This document shows positions 1 to 12,302 of a stretch of 64,000 nucleotides of DNA, in pieces. Both the position numbers and the translations under genes were made by a program. This DNA comes from Sclerotinia nivalis (Eukaryota; Ascomycota; Leotiomycetes; Helotiales; Sclerotiniaceae): the NCBI GenBank assembly GCA_029531795.1, contig JAPEIS010000001.1, positions 1,116,001 to 1,180,000 on the forward strand, read 5' to 3'. Position 1 is the first letter of the stretch; each line of letters opens with the position of its first letter. The notes beneath the pieces were generated by a model. It was not told the DNA's origin and ran no database searches. It was given only the letters and a program-made list of their open reading frames with translations.

Positions 1-2016
1 GGGTATTAGATTTTACTACCTTTTTAATTTCCAGGAACTACAAGCCCTCTACCAAAGATTAAAAATATATATTGGATACAGAGAGCCTGCAGACTGCAAG
101 GACATTGGAAGGCTTTGAAAATGCAAACAAGGAAAGCAGAAAACAGAAGGGACACAGGGACTCCACGGTGGTGCAAGCGCAATGGCTATGCCATCACCTC
201 AAGGGCACAAAACGCAAGTAGAATGAAGGAACACCCAAATCTAGTGTTTCAACTTCAATCTGGTGGGGCAATGAAATTAAAAGAAGTCATTGCACGTTAG
301 GAAAGCTTCTGTAGGGAATGTCCAGACTTGCGCTGGAGCAGAGGAGCTTGGAAGATGATTCGCACCGTACTGGGATAAAGGTTCTCAATAGTGTTGCGGT
401 TTTGGTCCCCGAATACATCAGAAGCACTCGCTGACCATTGAATTAGAATTGAAAAGGGATATACCACTCGAGCCAGAGTCCCTCGTGAACTTCTCTTCTC
501 AGAAAGAGCTATCTCAGGATAACCACCGAGACAAAAGTCTCTGCGCTCACAAAATTGTGTCAAAATCCTCTCGAAATCAACAATAGGAGAACCTGGGCCA
601 TGAATGTGCCGTATGTGGGTGGATTGTGGATGGGGGTGGGTATATGATACAGGCTATTTGATGAGCAGGTGATTCAGAGGAACATAAGGGCTAGCAGTCA
701 GACAACCACACACAATGGGGAAAAAAACATGATGACAGATGAAACTTGAGCTAGGTCAGGGCCTGTTGCGGCTCCTACAGGTGGTATAGGACACAAATGG
801 CGGAATTGAGCGGGGCAACAAGCCTTGCTTGATGCAGTACAATAGCCACTCCACCCAAAAGCTTCAACATCCACCATTTCGGTCAGCTACCATGAGAACT
901 GCTCAAATTGCCACTAAATCCTGTATCCAACACGCATCATTCAAGATTCTTAACTTTTCGTCATTGTAGCGAATCGTGGATGGAAGGCGACGATAGGAAA
1001 TTCGACTCAATTCTCTCACCCCGCCAATTTTGAGCTCGTCCGGTCTGGGTTCATAGGGATCTGCCATTTTTCATATTTGGATGTAGGTAGCTTACCTTAA
1101 AATTCCTAAAGTATCGTCCCAATAAATTATATCCGAATCGCCCCACGAGATAACCGGTATGTGCGATTGAAGATAAGATGGTCAAAAGCGACGTCGTAAT
1201 AGAAGGACCCGATTCGAAAAGTCTTGAAGACAACGTTTGCGCCTGCGAAAATTCGAGAGTGGAAGGGTTGAATTATTGCTGGAGAAATCTCGGGAATAAA
1301 TTCAAAACTAGCAGAATAACTCATCAGTCAATTGTTCAATATTTTGAATTTATGATGAATGAGTGGGTTGATGAAGGGGTAATGACATCTCTTAAGCGTG
1401 AGAGAGAGCTTCGTTGGAATATTTTCGCAAGTTTGCAACAACCAAATGGTAGTACCAAGGCTAATTGCCAAGGTCAAACATTTGCGCCAGGCTCAACAAC
1501 AGCAAAGCTACATCCGACAATGCCGCCCCCAGAAATCATATGCGACAATGACGTTATCGATTGCAACAAAGAACTGTCAAGGCCTGGCACAACGAAGGTT
1601 GAAGTTTGTGGTAGGTGCAATGAGGGGTCGAGTTGGAGGGGGTTGAAGCTGTTATTGCGCGACCAGTAAGGGCGCAAGGACAGAAAAATGATCTACTTAC
1701 ATGTTTTAATCGACTGGGTTAAGAACTGCTTTTGAAAAAACTCGAATTCCGAAAGGAAAGCAGTAAATCAAACACGAGGACCTAGTTATCGAGAGGAAAA
1801 CAATTGACGCAATTAAGCAGCGCAGTAATCAGTAATCCAATAAAGTTGACAAAGGGCGAAAGAGTTGAGAGGGTTTGGAGGGTTGTATGTGGATGAGGGG
1901 AGGTAATGTTTTTGAGTGGGTGGGTGGGTGAAAGAAGGGAAAGAATTATGGTGGGAGGGAAATAGAAATTTAGTCAAGTATGAGTAAGTGAGATAAGTGA
2001 GAAATTGAAAGAAGGA

Positions 2017-2054
2017 GGGGACGAGGGACGAGGGGACGAGGGGACGAGGGGACG
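2017..2054. repeat. G-rich minisatellite, 8-9 bp unit
   Basis: About four copies of an 8-9 base unit of the form GGGGACGAG lie head to tail. This is a simple tandem repeat within a G-rich, purine-rich strand segment. Confidence 0.8.
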
Positions 2055-2382
2055 TGATCAGGTAAGGAATGAACGGGGTGTTCTTTTTTGGCGCATGAGT
2101 ACCTAATACCTTAAGAAAGAAGTAGGCGTCAGAGGAAAGTAGGCACTTTTTTTTAGTGTGATTTTTTTGTGGTTTTAGGTATCTAGGTATGGTTTGGTGT
2201 CCTTTTGGTTTTCTGGTTCGTTGAAAGAAGTTTACCAGTAGATATCAATGCTTTAACGAAAGTAAGTTTAAAAGAATCTGAGCCAAGAGAGAATAGGAAT
2301 AAATCAACTACCTAAGTAGATAAATTAACTAGGAACTGGGTACAAAATTGAGTGGGAAAAAAAGAGGAAAGAAACTGGATCC

Positions 2383-2406
2383 GGATTTGGATTTGGATTT
2401 GGATTT
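2383..2406. repeat. (GGATTT)4 hexanucleotide repeat
   Basis: Four exact copies of GGATTT in tandem, preceded by a degenerate copy (GGATCC). It is a short microsatellite and not a telomere repeat (fungal telomeres are TTAGGG). Confidence 0.85.
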
Positions 2407-5339
2407 GGGTCATCTTTCTCGTTTACGCAGGCTAGATAAATGAATAGGTAAGGTTAATATGTATGTTTGATGAATTTGTATCTCTTCTTTTTCTTATTCT
2501 TATTCTTTCCATATTTGTTTTTGTTTTTGATTTTTCCTCTTTTCCTCTTTTCTCCTCTCCTTCTCTCCTTCTCTCTTTGCTCTTTCTCGCCCTTTTTCGT
2601 CATAAAGTACATACATATACATCTATTCTTACATATATCCGAAAGTACCTATATGACCAAATACAGCTTAAATTGAGTGAGTCTAGGTTTTGATGTAGGA
2701 TCATTCATTAGTGTGGATACTAGGTATTTCAGATGCATCTGCAGGCAAAAAAACGAGTGAGCTTCAAGCGAAAGTACTCCGTAGTACATACTACGACTTG
2801 AACAAAGGTAACCTTTTCCGTAGGTAAGGCTCATTTTATTCGGGGTATGTGCTGCGCCTATATGTGCAAGTTACAGGGTATCAATTAAGCTATAACCAGG
2901 TATATGAATGAAAATCGGGATTAATGGATGCATGCTGATATAGGAATTCAATGTTAGAAAAATGACAACATGATCATTATCGTTTGGTGTTTCATCATCT
3001 CATTCATCCGATCTGGTAATTTGGAATACCTTATGAAAAGATCTCTAAAGTCTACGCTATACCTCCTCTAAACTTTAGTGATCGACGATTCTTAAGAAAA
3101 CGGTTTGTGTAGGTGTGTGTACTAAATCATATCATTGAAATGTTTGCCTCTCTAATCCCGATATCTGCTATCTATCAACAGATTCTATCAATATGCAATC
3201 ATAGCTTTAGCAAAGATTTTCTCAACGGGCTGGATGATGGATGTATGAGAAAGTACTGGTCAAGTTTAGTGCATGGCGGACTAAAATCATTCCTTGGAAT
3301 CACATAATAGAATTTCATACTCAAATCTTGGAGATAATGCCCGCTAAATTTGCTTGTGAGATGAGCGGGGTTACCTCCGCTATTCTAATCGATGTTTAGC
3401 TAATCTAAGTTACTCTGAGAGTTGAAGGGGCGAAACAGGTCCCGTTGAGAGTATTGTATGATGCTGATACATATGCTCGGGCTCGGACACGAGGGTTTGC
3501 CGTCATAGAAATCAGAGGAAAGGTAGAGTGCATATCCTTTTTGGGACTTTTCATTGAAGATATATGGATACAATTAGGATTACAACAAGGGCTCGAGCTT
3601 TCTGGACTTTTGTGTGTGTTGCTGTGCATGGGTAGCGAAATTCTCATGGTGGACAAGGTATTTATTACTGGACTACTAGCGCTCGCTTTGCCCTAGGATA
3701 TATAATGAGATCCTCCGTTCCTTTTTGGATATCGGTATAGTTAAGAGCAAACAAGACAAACATATGGGCCATGGCATATTGAGCAAGCATTCCAGTATGT
3801 TAAGGTTCTAAATGTAGAAATTTGAAAATATACAATTCGAATATCAATCGAGCTCAAAGCCTTGATCTGCTTTCTCATAAATCTATATCTTTACCTTTTC
3901 CCGATCTTCTGAATTTGCTTGAACATGGGGTTAAAATTGATGAAGAGGGCTGAAGAGGAAAAACTGAATTTGTGTGACGCAATTATTTAACGCAGTCCCA
4001 ATATTTGTATCCATAAAACATTGGTTGAGTCCAATCAATAAACGATTCAAGTTCTAGAGGTATATTCGAGTATCGATATCGAAAATAGTCATCATCATTG
4101 GTTGATAGCAACTCCCGTTCCAATTCACGAGTAACCAATAGCATCACGGGTAAGAAAGGGGTTACGGTTAAGTGTTCGGATATACAAAAAAAAGGGTTGG
4201 TTGATAACTTGATGTCGATGTAGATATCAACAATAAAGTGCTCTTCTCTCCTTTAAACCCAAGTCAGAAAGATATCTGAACTCTATTCCTCCATCTCATT
4301 ACAAAAGGTCCAAAAAACATCTGCAGCTCCCTCGTTCAAGCAACTACCTCCGGGGTAAGGTTAATCGTTTTCAGCGCAATTTTACTAGGTACAGTTTCTT
4401 GTTCCTTACATGACTTCTCGGGCTCTAATGTACATCGACCGAAGGAGGTGTTATTTCTATCATTTTCCTATTTCTTATAGAGTAAAAAGTAATCTTCATT
4501 TAATTTCGCAATGACAACCATGAATAGACGTTGTGTACTCTTCTTTTGGAGTTGAATTTGGACATGGGCGGACCTTATTATTCGACGAGGAAATTCATTT
4601 ATTTCGCATTGAGACATTGATTAATCTATACTATTCCCGAATCAAGGCAAAGTTAGAGCCACTCAGTGATCAAGTACATGATAAAAATGCCTAGTGTTGC
4701 CGATGCCAATACGGTAATGCCCCTTCATCCGATACTGACAATTCTCTCCTCCCTTGAGTCGCTTCTTACCGATTAGTTAAAACTCTTCTTCGGTATTTAG
4801 CTGGATATAACCTCGCATGAAAATTGTACTTATTCTTTTCCTCTTTGAAAAAGACTACCTACCTAGTACATCAATAATTCTGTACAGCTGCATATTCATA
4901 TGCAAGTATTTATGTTTGATCTTACCCATAAAAGCCATATCCTGCATAAAATCCCAGTGCCTTCTTCCTTCTCATTCGTACTTGTGACAACCAGAAAAAA
5001 TTCTACTATCTAATGACTAACAATAACTTTGGCCGGTTCCTTTTGGCCTAATTCCACTTCAAGGAATAAATGTTACCAAGATTTTAAACTATTTACTCGA
5101 TGTGACGCTGCTGCACGTAATATTCTTTCATTATCATTGGCTACTCTGAGTTCTAAAAAAAAAAAGGGAGGCAAGACATTGCACAGGTCAAGTAGAGATC
5201 AACATCATACCTACAATAACACAATTGTTGTGGAATATCTGATTAACCTAACCGCAATACTTTTCCTCCTCCAAATGCAATGTTCTGGTTACATTGCAGC
5301 TTTGAAATATCTGCTACTACATGCTACTACATTACCTGT

Positions 5340-5367
5340 GCACTACGTACCTGCGCACTACGTACCT
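5340..5367. repeat. 13-bp direct repeat
   Basis: Two copies of GCACTACGTACCT are separated by two bases. The core TACGTA is palindromic. Confidence 0.75.
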
Positions 5368-7780
5368 TTCCCATCTCAACTTTACTAGGTATTTATCAAT
5401 TCTCCGAGCATAATCCAGTTAACGAAAGTGTCGCATCCTCGCATACTGACAGCTCACCGAGAGTCATACCAATTATTCTTATATTTTAGAGGTAACAATA
5501 CCTGTACCTCAAATGAGCCATGCCCCAGTTCTTTTCCATCCCAGGATATACCAAACTACTAGAGTACACATGGATGGCAACACGACACCGCCTCCTTTCT
5601 TCCCACCCGCCCCAAAATTACGATCTTCTATTTGGGGTGATGTACTCTGCATATACATGAATTGGTACCGTACCAAACATATCGGAGGATCCACCTTGCA
5701 TAGAGTACGTACGACTGAAAGAGAACATCCCTTGCTTCAGCCCCCATACAAGGAAGGTATAACTTTTTTTCCTCAAGATCACAATTTGAGCAAACAAAAC
5801 AATCACCCAATTGATACACATCAATTCGGATAAACAGACAGGGATACCTTTTTTCAAGCATAGCATGACCATATGTTACACAGAGATAACGGTAGGAATG
5901 GTTACTTGCATATGGTATATGGTTGATGGAACGGAGCAATCTCAATATCGAATTCAACAATTATCTGTATTCATTTTGGACTGATTCAATCGGTAGTAGC
6001 CGGAGATAGAACAGTCGCATTTGAACCACGACATACTTCTCCAATGTGCATCCCACCACTATTGCTCTATCGAGCTGTAATCAAGCATTCCATTGCGCCT
6101 CATGTTAGACTGAAAAGATTTCCAAACAACTTGGGTAGTACCTTTTCCTCCCACCCCTCTATATTCACATGAGATTTCATACCGAATCTTACCTCGCGCT
6201 CCATGAGCATCGAGCAACAACATATCCATACACAAACTTGTCAGTTCAAAGGACGTGCTCTTCTCAAGAGCTCATGTAGCTTCACATAATATCGGAAAAT
6301 AAAACGGGAGTTACAATGCCAGTTCGTTCGCTTCCCGCTTTCCATGGTTACTCACTTCGGACTATCTATGTTCTCCTTCACATGCCAATCTTCACTCGAT
6401 GAACCAAAGATTTCCGTTGCCGCTAATTACCGGCTATCAATTGGGGCATCTTGTGATGCCGATGCAATGTTACCGAATTGCCGCCTTCAATCTCTTCTCG
6501 CCCGGTCTCAGGGTTTCCTCTCAAATATCTTCTGTTGTGTGATATGGTGTCTTCATACGTACTTATGGCTCAAATACTTACAACACAGCCTCAACTATCT
6601 TCCTCGGCTATGTGGCAAGAGCACAGAACGCTTTTGACTCAGAGTAGTCGCCTAATGAGTAGCAAAATTGGCTATAGTTAGTAGTCGATTAACTTTCCCG
6701 TCGAATACTGTTAGCTTTCCTACATACAAAATTCTCTACCATCCAATCTATTCCCCCTTTTTTCTGCTCTACGTCTCTAAGAAGTTCTGGCCAGACTCAG
6801 ATATTGCGGGCGTCTCTGGATTTTCCCTCTCAGCCACTTCACCAGTTTCGACAGCACTTTCCTCAATCTGCCCAATCCATATACTCGACTAATACTCTCG
6901 GTCTCCCACATCATCTTCTTACTATCCTCAAACCATTACATTACATTACATAATACCTCACAGCTAGCCTCAACTCGTATTGGCTACGTTGAAGTACTTA
7001 TACCCCGTCAGATGGTCTACAAACTCATTAAACGAAGGCTGGATAACAAGATTCTCAACTGAGCCAGTGTGTCCAATAGTCAGGACTGGAGTCCGATTTG
7101 AGTTCATCAAAGTTTGAGTCTTTGAAAATATTTTAATTATTTTGATGAAGTCATTATTGTAAATAAATTAAGTATTCACAATTGCAATGTTCAAATTGAT
7201 TTCAACAATTGATTTGATTTCAGTATTCAGACGTCCTTCATCATTGGATTACAGTCAGACTATTGTACAAACTGTTCAACACACACTTTAGAAACTCGTA
7301 CTCTAGATCTTCATAGAATTATCAAATAATTATCAAATAATAATATCCTACAATCCACACAGTCCCATTCGAAAGTAAATTGAAAGCGTTCATAAATCCA
7401 TGCATCTACTATCAATTCTATCTATACACTCTATTGACTGCCTATACATAGCACCCCAATCCCACTATCTCACTACCCATCCTCCTCTCCATCACCCTCC
7501 TCACATCACTCCATATTATAAAATGCCGTCTCCTTCTCCATATCAATATCAATATCGATATTTTTAACTCTTTTCCCGTTCTTAATACTATATCTACTCT
7601 CGTTCTTTCGCATAAGATTACCAGAATCTCGCTCACGTCATTCAATTCCAAATATTGTTCTGCTCTTCTTAAAACTTTCCTAAGTTTCCTTGTGGTATGT
7701 TGTGTATGTTCTTGTTTGTCTCTACCCTCCTTTAATTCAATATCTTGTTTATATAGCGGAGGTATCTTCGTATCTATATA

Positions 7781-7806
7781 CATCACATCGCATCACATCG
7801 CATCAC
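7781..7806. repeat. 10-bp tandem repeat (CATCACATCG)
   Basis: Two full copies and a partial third copy of CATCACATCG, within a pyrimidine-rich + strand. Confidence 0.8.
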
Positions 7807-9030
7807 TTTCCTCTCCTTTCCTTCCCTTACAACCTATTCTTCTGCCCAATATACCCCTTAGATATTTCCGTCCCTTTTCTCTACCAATACCCCCACGCCT
7901 TTCCAATCAAATCACCATCGATCCCTCTCTACTTAGTATTTTTCTCACACCCCGTCTTGAAACATCAATCGAAATTCGTAGGATATGAATGTGTGTAAAT
8001 GTATAGATAGATACAAAAATCAATGTAGATATAAATATGATAGTCTGAGAAAAGAAAAAATTGGTGATATATCTTATATGTGTTATTATTACTGTTTATG
8101 GTCCTATAATACTTATCATACATAGCATTTATTCTACCTAGTATATTTCACCATAAACTTATACATCCAATCCTTATTTCCTATTTCTTCCCCTACCTGC
8201 GATGCCACGATCAATTCTACAATATACCATCTCTCCCTATCCTCCACCCCTCCCGCCCGCCCCCAAAAGGCTCACTTAAAAACCATAATCCACCCCATCA
8301 GCATCATCCATTTCGATCCCGTATCTACACATGACCTCTTCAGATTCAAATCCAAATCCAACCCCCATATCCCCACTCACCCACTCACCCACCCCATAAA
8401 CTCAAGCCTCAAATTCCAAAAACTTCACCTACCCAACCCTTCTTCTCATTCCTACTCACATATCCTCATGATTCCGCTATCCACTTTCCCAAACTCCCAA
8501 ACTCCAACTCCCAGTCCGCAGAACTCAACGTTAAATCCCTAGGCTTGTCCTAAAACCCTCGCAAGTCATTACATCGCATCATTCACCACACACCTACTCC
8601 AAACTCCCCCATACAAGCAGCCCCATGGCACCCACTCCCACTTCCCCTTCAGATTAGATATCTTTATTACACACTTTAAACCCTCCCTCCTCCTTTTCCC
8701 GCAGCACTGAAACTAAAACTAAAACTAAAAACTCAAGTCCACATCAGATAAACCTCCATATATAAAACCTCCATCTGTATACCAAACCTCTATATAAAAT
8801 CCATCATCTTCAACACAGAATCATTCCCACTATTACACTACCAACACTACCTCAAGTAGTAGTCAAACCATGTATAAACTATAAAGCTTCCTTCCTGAAT
8901 AGATATCAATTCTATAAATTCATTTCTATTATATCATAGGTATTATCAAAAGTCAACCCAGATCTCATTTAAACAATATCAATATCAGCCTTATCTCTAT
9001 ATTCCCTTCATTTGTATTTGTAGAATACAT

Positions 9031-9093
9031 ATCAATATTTGTAGGAATCATATCAATATTTGTAGGAATCATATCAATATTTGAAGGAATCAT
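9031..9093. repeat. Three-copy 21-bp minisatellite
   Basis: Three head-to-tail 21-base units begin ATCAATATTTG. The first two are identical and the third differs by one base (T to A). It lies about 135 bases beyond the hel2 stop codon, so it may be within or just past the hel2 3' UTR. Confidence 0.85.
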
Positions 9094-9227
9094 ATACAGG
9101 ACCGATCGTAAACTTTTCATCTGATTTTATTTCATCTCATCATATTGATTGATCTAATTCACCAAACACTCGAACCGCCACAAACTAGCCAGCCCATGGC
9201 TCACTCAACATTCTGTTAACGAACACC

Positions 9228-11702
9228 TTAACCCCAATTCATCAAAACCTGCTTCTTCCCTTTATTTCCCTTTTTCCTTCCTCCCTGCACAGCATCTGTG
9301 CTTTCTGCCTCTCCGTTGGCCCCCGAACTACTTTCACCGCTTCCTGCTCCCCATGCAGTTGCAACCGGTTTACCTCCCATATCTCTCCTTACCATACCGG
9401 TGCCATACCCAAATATAGTACTTTGCGGTTTGGCAGCTGGTGGTAATGCTGGGAATGCACTCGAGTCAGCGCCCTTACCATTCCTCGTTTGCACGCGTAA
9501 AGGGGCTCGACTAGAAGGTGCAGATGAAGGCGCTGAAGAAGAAGAGGCTGCGGGAGTTGGTGCTACCCAAGGTGTGGTTGTTATACGGGAATCGGTTTGG
9601 TTGGGACGGGATGAGGGGAGAGTTGGGAAGGGATTGTTATACTGATTTGATGAGGACGGGGCTGGCGATGGGGTAGAGCTAGATGTTGAAGCAGAGCCCC
9701 ATGATCGATTTTGTGAAACGGTTGAGCGGGATGATTGAGCAGTGGATTTTTTGAGTTTCAGCACACGATTGGATCGTGGGCCAGATGCAGAATTGGAGTT
9801 TGCGGATGCCCAACCTAGAGGTATAGCATTACCGTTACTGGAAGTAGGAGCTGGTAGAGATGGATAATCTTCGTTTATAGCACGCCAATCATTCCAAGCA
9901 GTTAGTAAGGCAGTTTTCTTATCCTCATCTTCGAAAAGGTTGGCTACTTCACGAATAAGTGTGCCGAGGGCAGCAGGAGTAGTGTCCGAAAACAAAGCAA
10001 AGAATGCATCGATGAGGGCATTGGCAGTTATCCCAACATTTTTGTATGAAGATATGGAGTTGCGAAACTGATTCAACTTGGTTTGATCGTTCTGTAAAAG
10101 TCGGCTTGCTCTTTCAACAACTTCGCGATGTCGAAGTTGCCTAGCTCGTTCTTGGGGGGTCAACTCTGGTGCAGCTATGTTCATCCCACCAACTGCTTCA
10201 GAAAGACCCTCAGCATTAGCTGCAGGCCGAGTGGGACCAGCTCGTGAAGATTCTGCGGGACTGGCTCTGGCATTGGCTTGGGCAGGGGTAGGCGCCGTCA
10301 ATTGACCACCGAAAGCTCTTGATGACCCAGCCTGAGCACCATGCACAGCCATTTGCCGATGGAAAGCTTGCTCATCACGACGTAAGGGTTGTGCACTAGA
10401 TGGTGCCAAGGGTTCAGCATTCGGGTCTCTGCCTCTGCCTCTACCGCGGCCATCTCGTTGCTCTCGTTGACTTCCTCCGCGGCTGCGTTCTTGTACATAT
10501 GGTTGCCGATATTCAAAAGTAGAGATATCAACCGTTCTCGCATCCCTACGAACGTCTTTGGATAAGGTACTTCCGTGGACATCTAATTGATGTGCTTTTA
10601 AATCCATCTCCGTTGCGAAAAAGATGAACTTTTGCTCCAAACATTCCGGCTCGTTGCAAGGGAAATGATCCTTTCGTAGATGTTGGGATAGGGAGTTATA
10701 ATCAACATAATAATGCGGTTGGCCGTTATTACTCAGTTGATCACAGACATGACATCTTTCATGTTTCTCTCGGCAGTGTAGAAATAGCTCGTCATCACCA
10801 TAAAAGCGTTGACCACAAAAAGAACATAGAGGATGGCCCTTGAATCCTGTTTGATCGAGCGCTCCAGGGTTGTCATCTCCTTTCCTCATATGCTTTTCCA
10901 GTTCTTTATCAGCGAATAATTCGTGTTCATGGGTGAATACTTTTTTGTGCCTCGTACACAGATCACACATTTTCTTCTGATGTATGGATCTAACATGACG
11001 ATGCAAATCTGGCCAACCCCTACATGCAGTATCACAAGTAGAATCGGGACAATTATACCGCAGAAGCAGTAAAGTATCCTCTTGTATGTCATTACTCTCA
11101 TATCGAATACCAATATTGGGGTCTGTATTTGAGATATCTTCGTCCAAGAAGTCTTCATAATTTTTGGTCGCATTATCTGTGAATATAACAAACGGCGAGG
11201 GCGTCTTGACGATATTAGTCTAGTTTGGCGAATTTAACAGAGCGAGACTTACTCTACAATGCACACAATCTTTAGTCTTGTACAATGCTCTCATTCGTAA
11301 AGCACATATATGACATATGCGATGATTACACGGGGCGACAGCATTATGTTCGACGTCTGAGGCGCAAATAAAGCACACCTCTGCTTCAACCGGCTCCCCA
11401 TCTACATCCTTGGTTTCTCCATCTGTTTTTGGCAACTTCTTCTGCGCGGAGGACTTTGCAGTGAGGCCTGTAGAGTTCATGGTATTGGTATTCGTATTAG
11501 GAGTTTCATGGCTAGCGGTATTTCCCCTATTTCCACCACGACCCCCTCCACGATTCTCCGACTGTCTAGAATCACTACCAGCCTCCCCCGAAGCTCCGCC
11601 TCGACCGCGACCTCTTCCTCTTCCTCTTGAGCCTCGCTGCCCATCATTGCGGGGTCGCGAAGAGGCATCGGCCGTGGAAGTAGTTTCGGCCGTAGAAGTC
11701 AT
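9228..11702 (-). CDS. hel2: E3 ubiquitin ligase HEL2/ZNF598, ribosome quality control
   Basis: Two exons (11253-11702; 9228-11204) give about 808 residues. Known role of the family: it recognises collided ribosomes in the cytosol and ubiquitinates small-subunit proteins to start ribosome-associated quality control. Seen: a low-complexity N-terminus rich in RGRGRGR, then a C3HC4 RING at residues about 110-150 (CFICASDVEH ... CHICALRM ... CVHCR), then after the splice PSPFVIFTDNATKNYEDF and a run of Cys/His zinc fingers (for example CDLCTRHKKVF, HPLCSFCGQRF), and a long Ser/Pro/Ala-rich tail ending in a lysine-rich segment. The RING-then-fingers order is diagnostic. The 48-base intron contains an in-frame stop and a CTAAT branch site. 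Sure of the family. Confidence 0.93.
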
Positions 11703-12302
11703 TGCTAATCGAGTGTGAGATTTGTAGTGTTTTGTGGTGTGAAGTCTTGAAATCCGAACTGCGGCTGTATAGGTTAACGCTTTTTATTATAATAATATGA
11801 AGTAGCGTTTCCCTATGAATAAAAGTTCACTGATGTAAGTAAATAAGACGTCTTAATTACTGAAAATAAGCTATTGATTTGTTTCTAGAAGCTACAGATA
11901 CCAAGACAAATTATTATACTAGGAAGGTGTAGGGTCTTGCAATCGCTTAGCCCCGCAAGGCGAGGCTACGGTGTGACACGACCAAGGCTGATAAATCAAG
12001 AGTCACAACGAAGTATCAACATGCAGCATGAAGATTATTAAGGTCCGAAGCCACTATGAGATACATACTAGAGTGTTTACCATTGATAAAATGATTCATA
12101 CCTCAAGACCCATGCAAATGCTGTCCCAAAACGAATCGAAATGATTTTAATCCTGCCGTCCCCTGATATTGGGATCAAATCATACCGTGCCTTACCTAGG
12201 TACCCAACAATCCAATGCAATGCTTGCCAGAAACGCCCGGTTAAAAAAAAAGGGAAAATGGCCGTATAATCACCCCATTACCAATGATTGGAGTGTCCTC
12301 TC
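11703..12302. other. Intergenic: hel2 promoter side and 3' end of the SWIB gene
   Basis: No gene seen. It should hold the hel2 promoter and leader (right of 11702) and the 3' UTR of the SWIB gene. A GC-rich island at about 11926-11983 with an imperfect hairpin stands out in otherwise AT-rich sequence. A CCTAGGTA palindrome lies at 12195-12202. Confidence 0.6.

Larger units (their letters stand above)
1..9227. other. Gene-poor region with simple repeats
   Basis: I see no convincing gene in these 9.2 kb. Open frames are short, of odd composition and match no family I recognise. The longest is an ATG frame at 1178-1669 (+, 163 codons), without domain or splice signals that would extend it. The + strand is G-rich near 1.86-2.06 kb, T-rich near 2.46-2.60 kb and C/T-rich from about 7.4 to 8.9 kb. 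This could be long untranslated sequence of a gene lying left of the window, or regulatory or non-coding RNA sequence. The 3' UTR of hel2 must occupy the right end. Confidence 0.6.

Noticed and set aside
2383..2406. GGATTT repeat as interstitial telomere
   Set aside because: The unit differs from the fungal telomere repeat TTAGGG and is short.
2463..2693. Hydrophobic Phe/Leu/Ser-rich frame as a membrane protein
   Set aside because: It is the translation of a T-rich low-complexity tract; overlapping frames look alike and nothing else supports a gene.
7690..7998. Two overlapping Ser/Pro/Tyr-rich frames as secreted proteins
   Set aside because: Both come from pyrimidine-rich DNA in different frames, with no signal peptide or conserved motif.
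11205..11270. In-frame stop after the hel2 RING, suggesting a broken gene
   Set aside because: It lies inside a good 48-base intron with GTAAGT donor and CTAAT branch site; splicing restores the expected family sequence.
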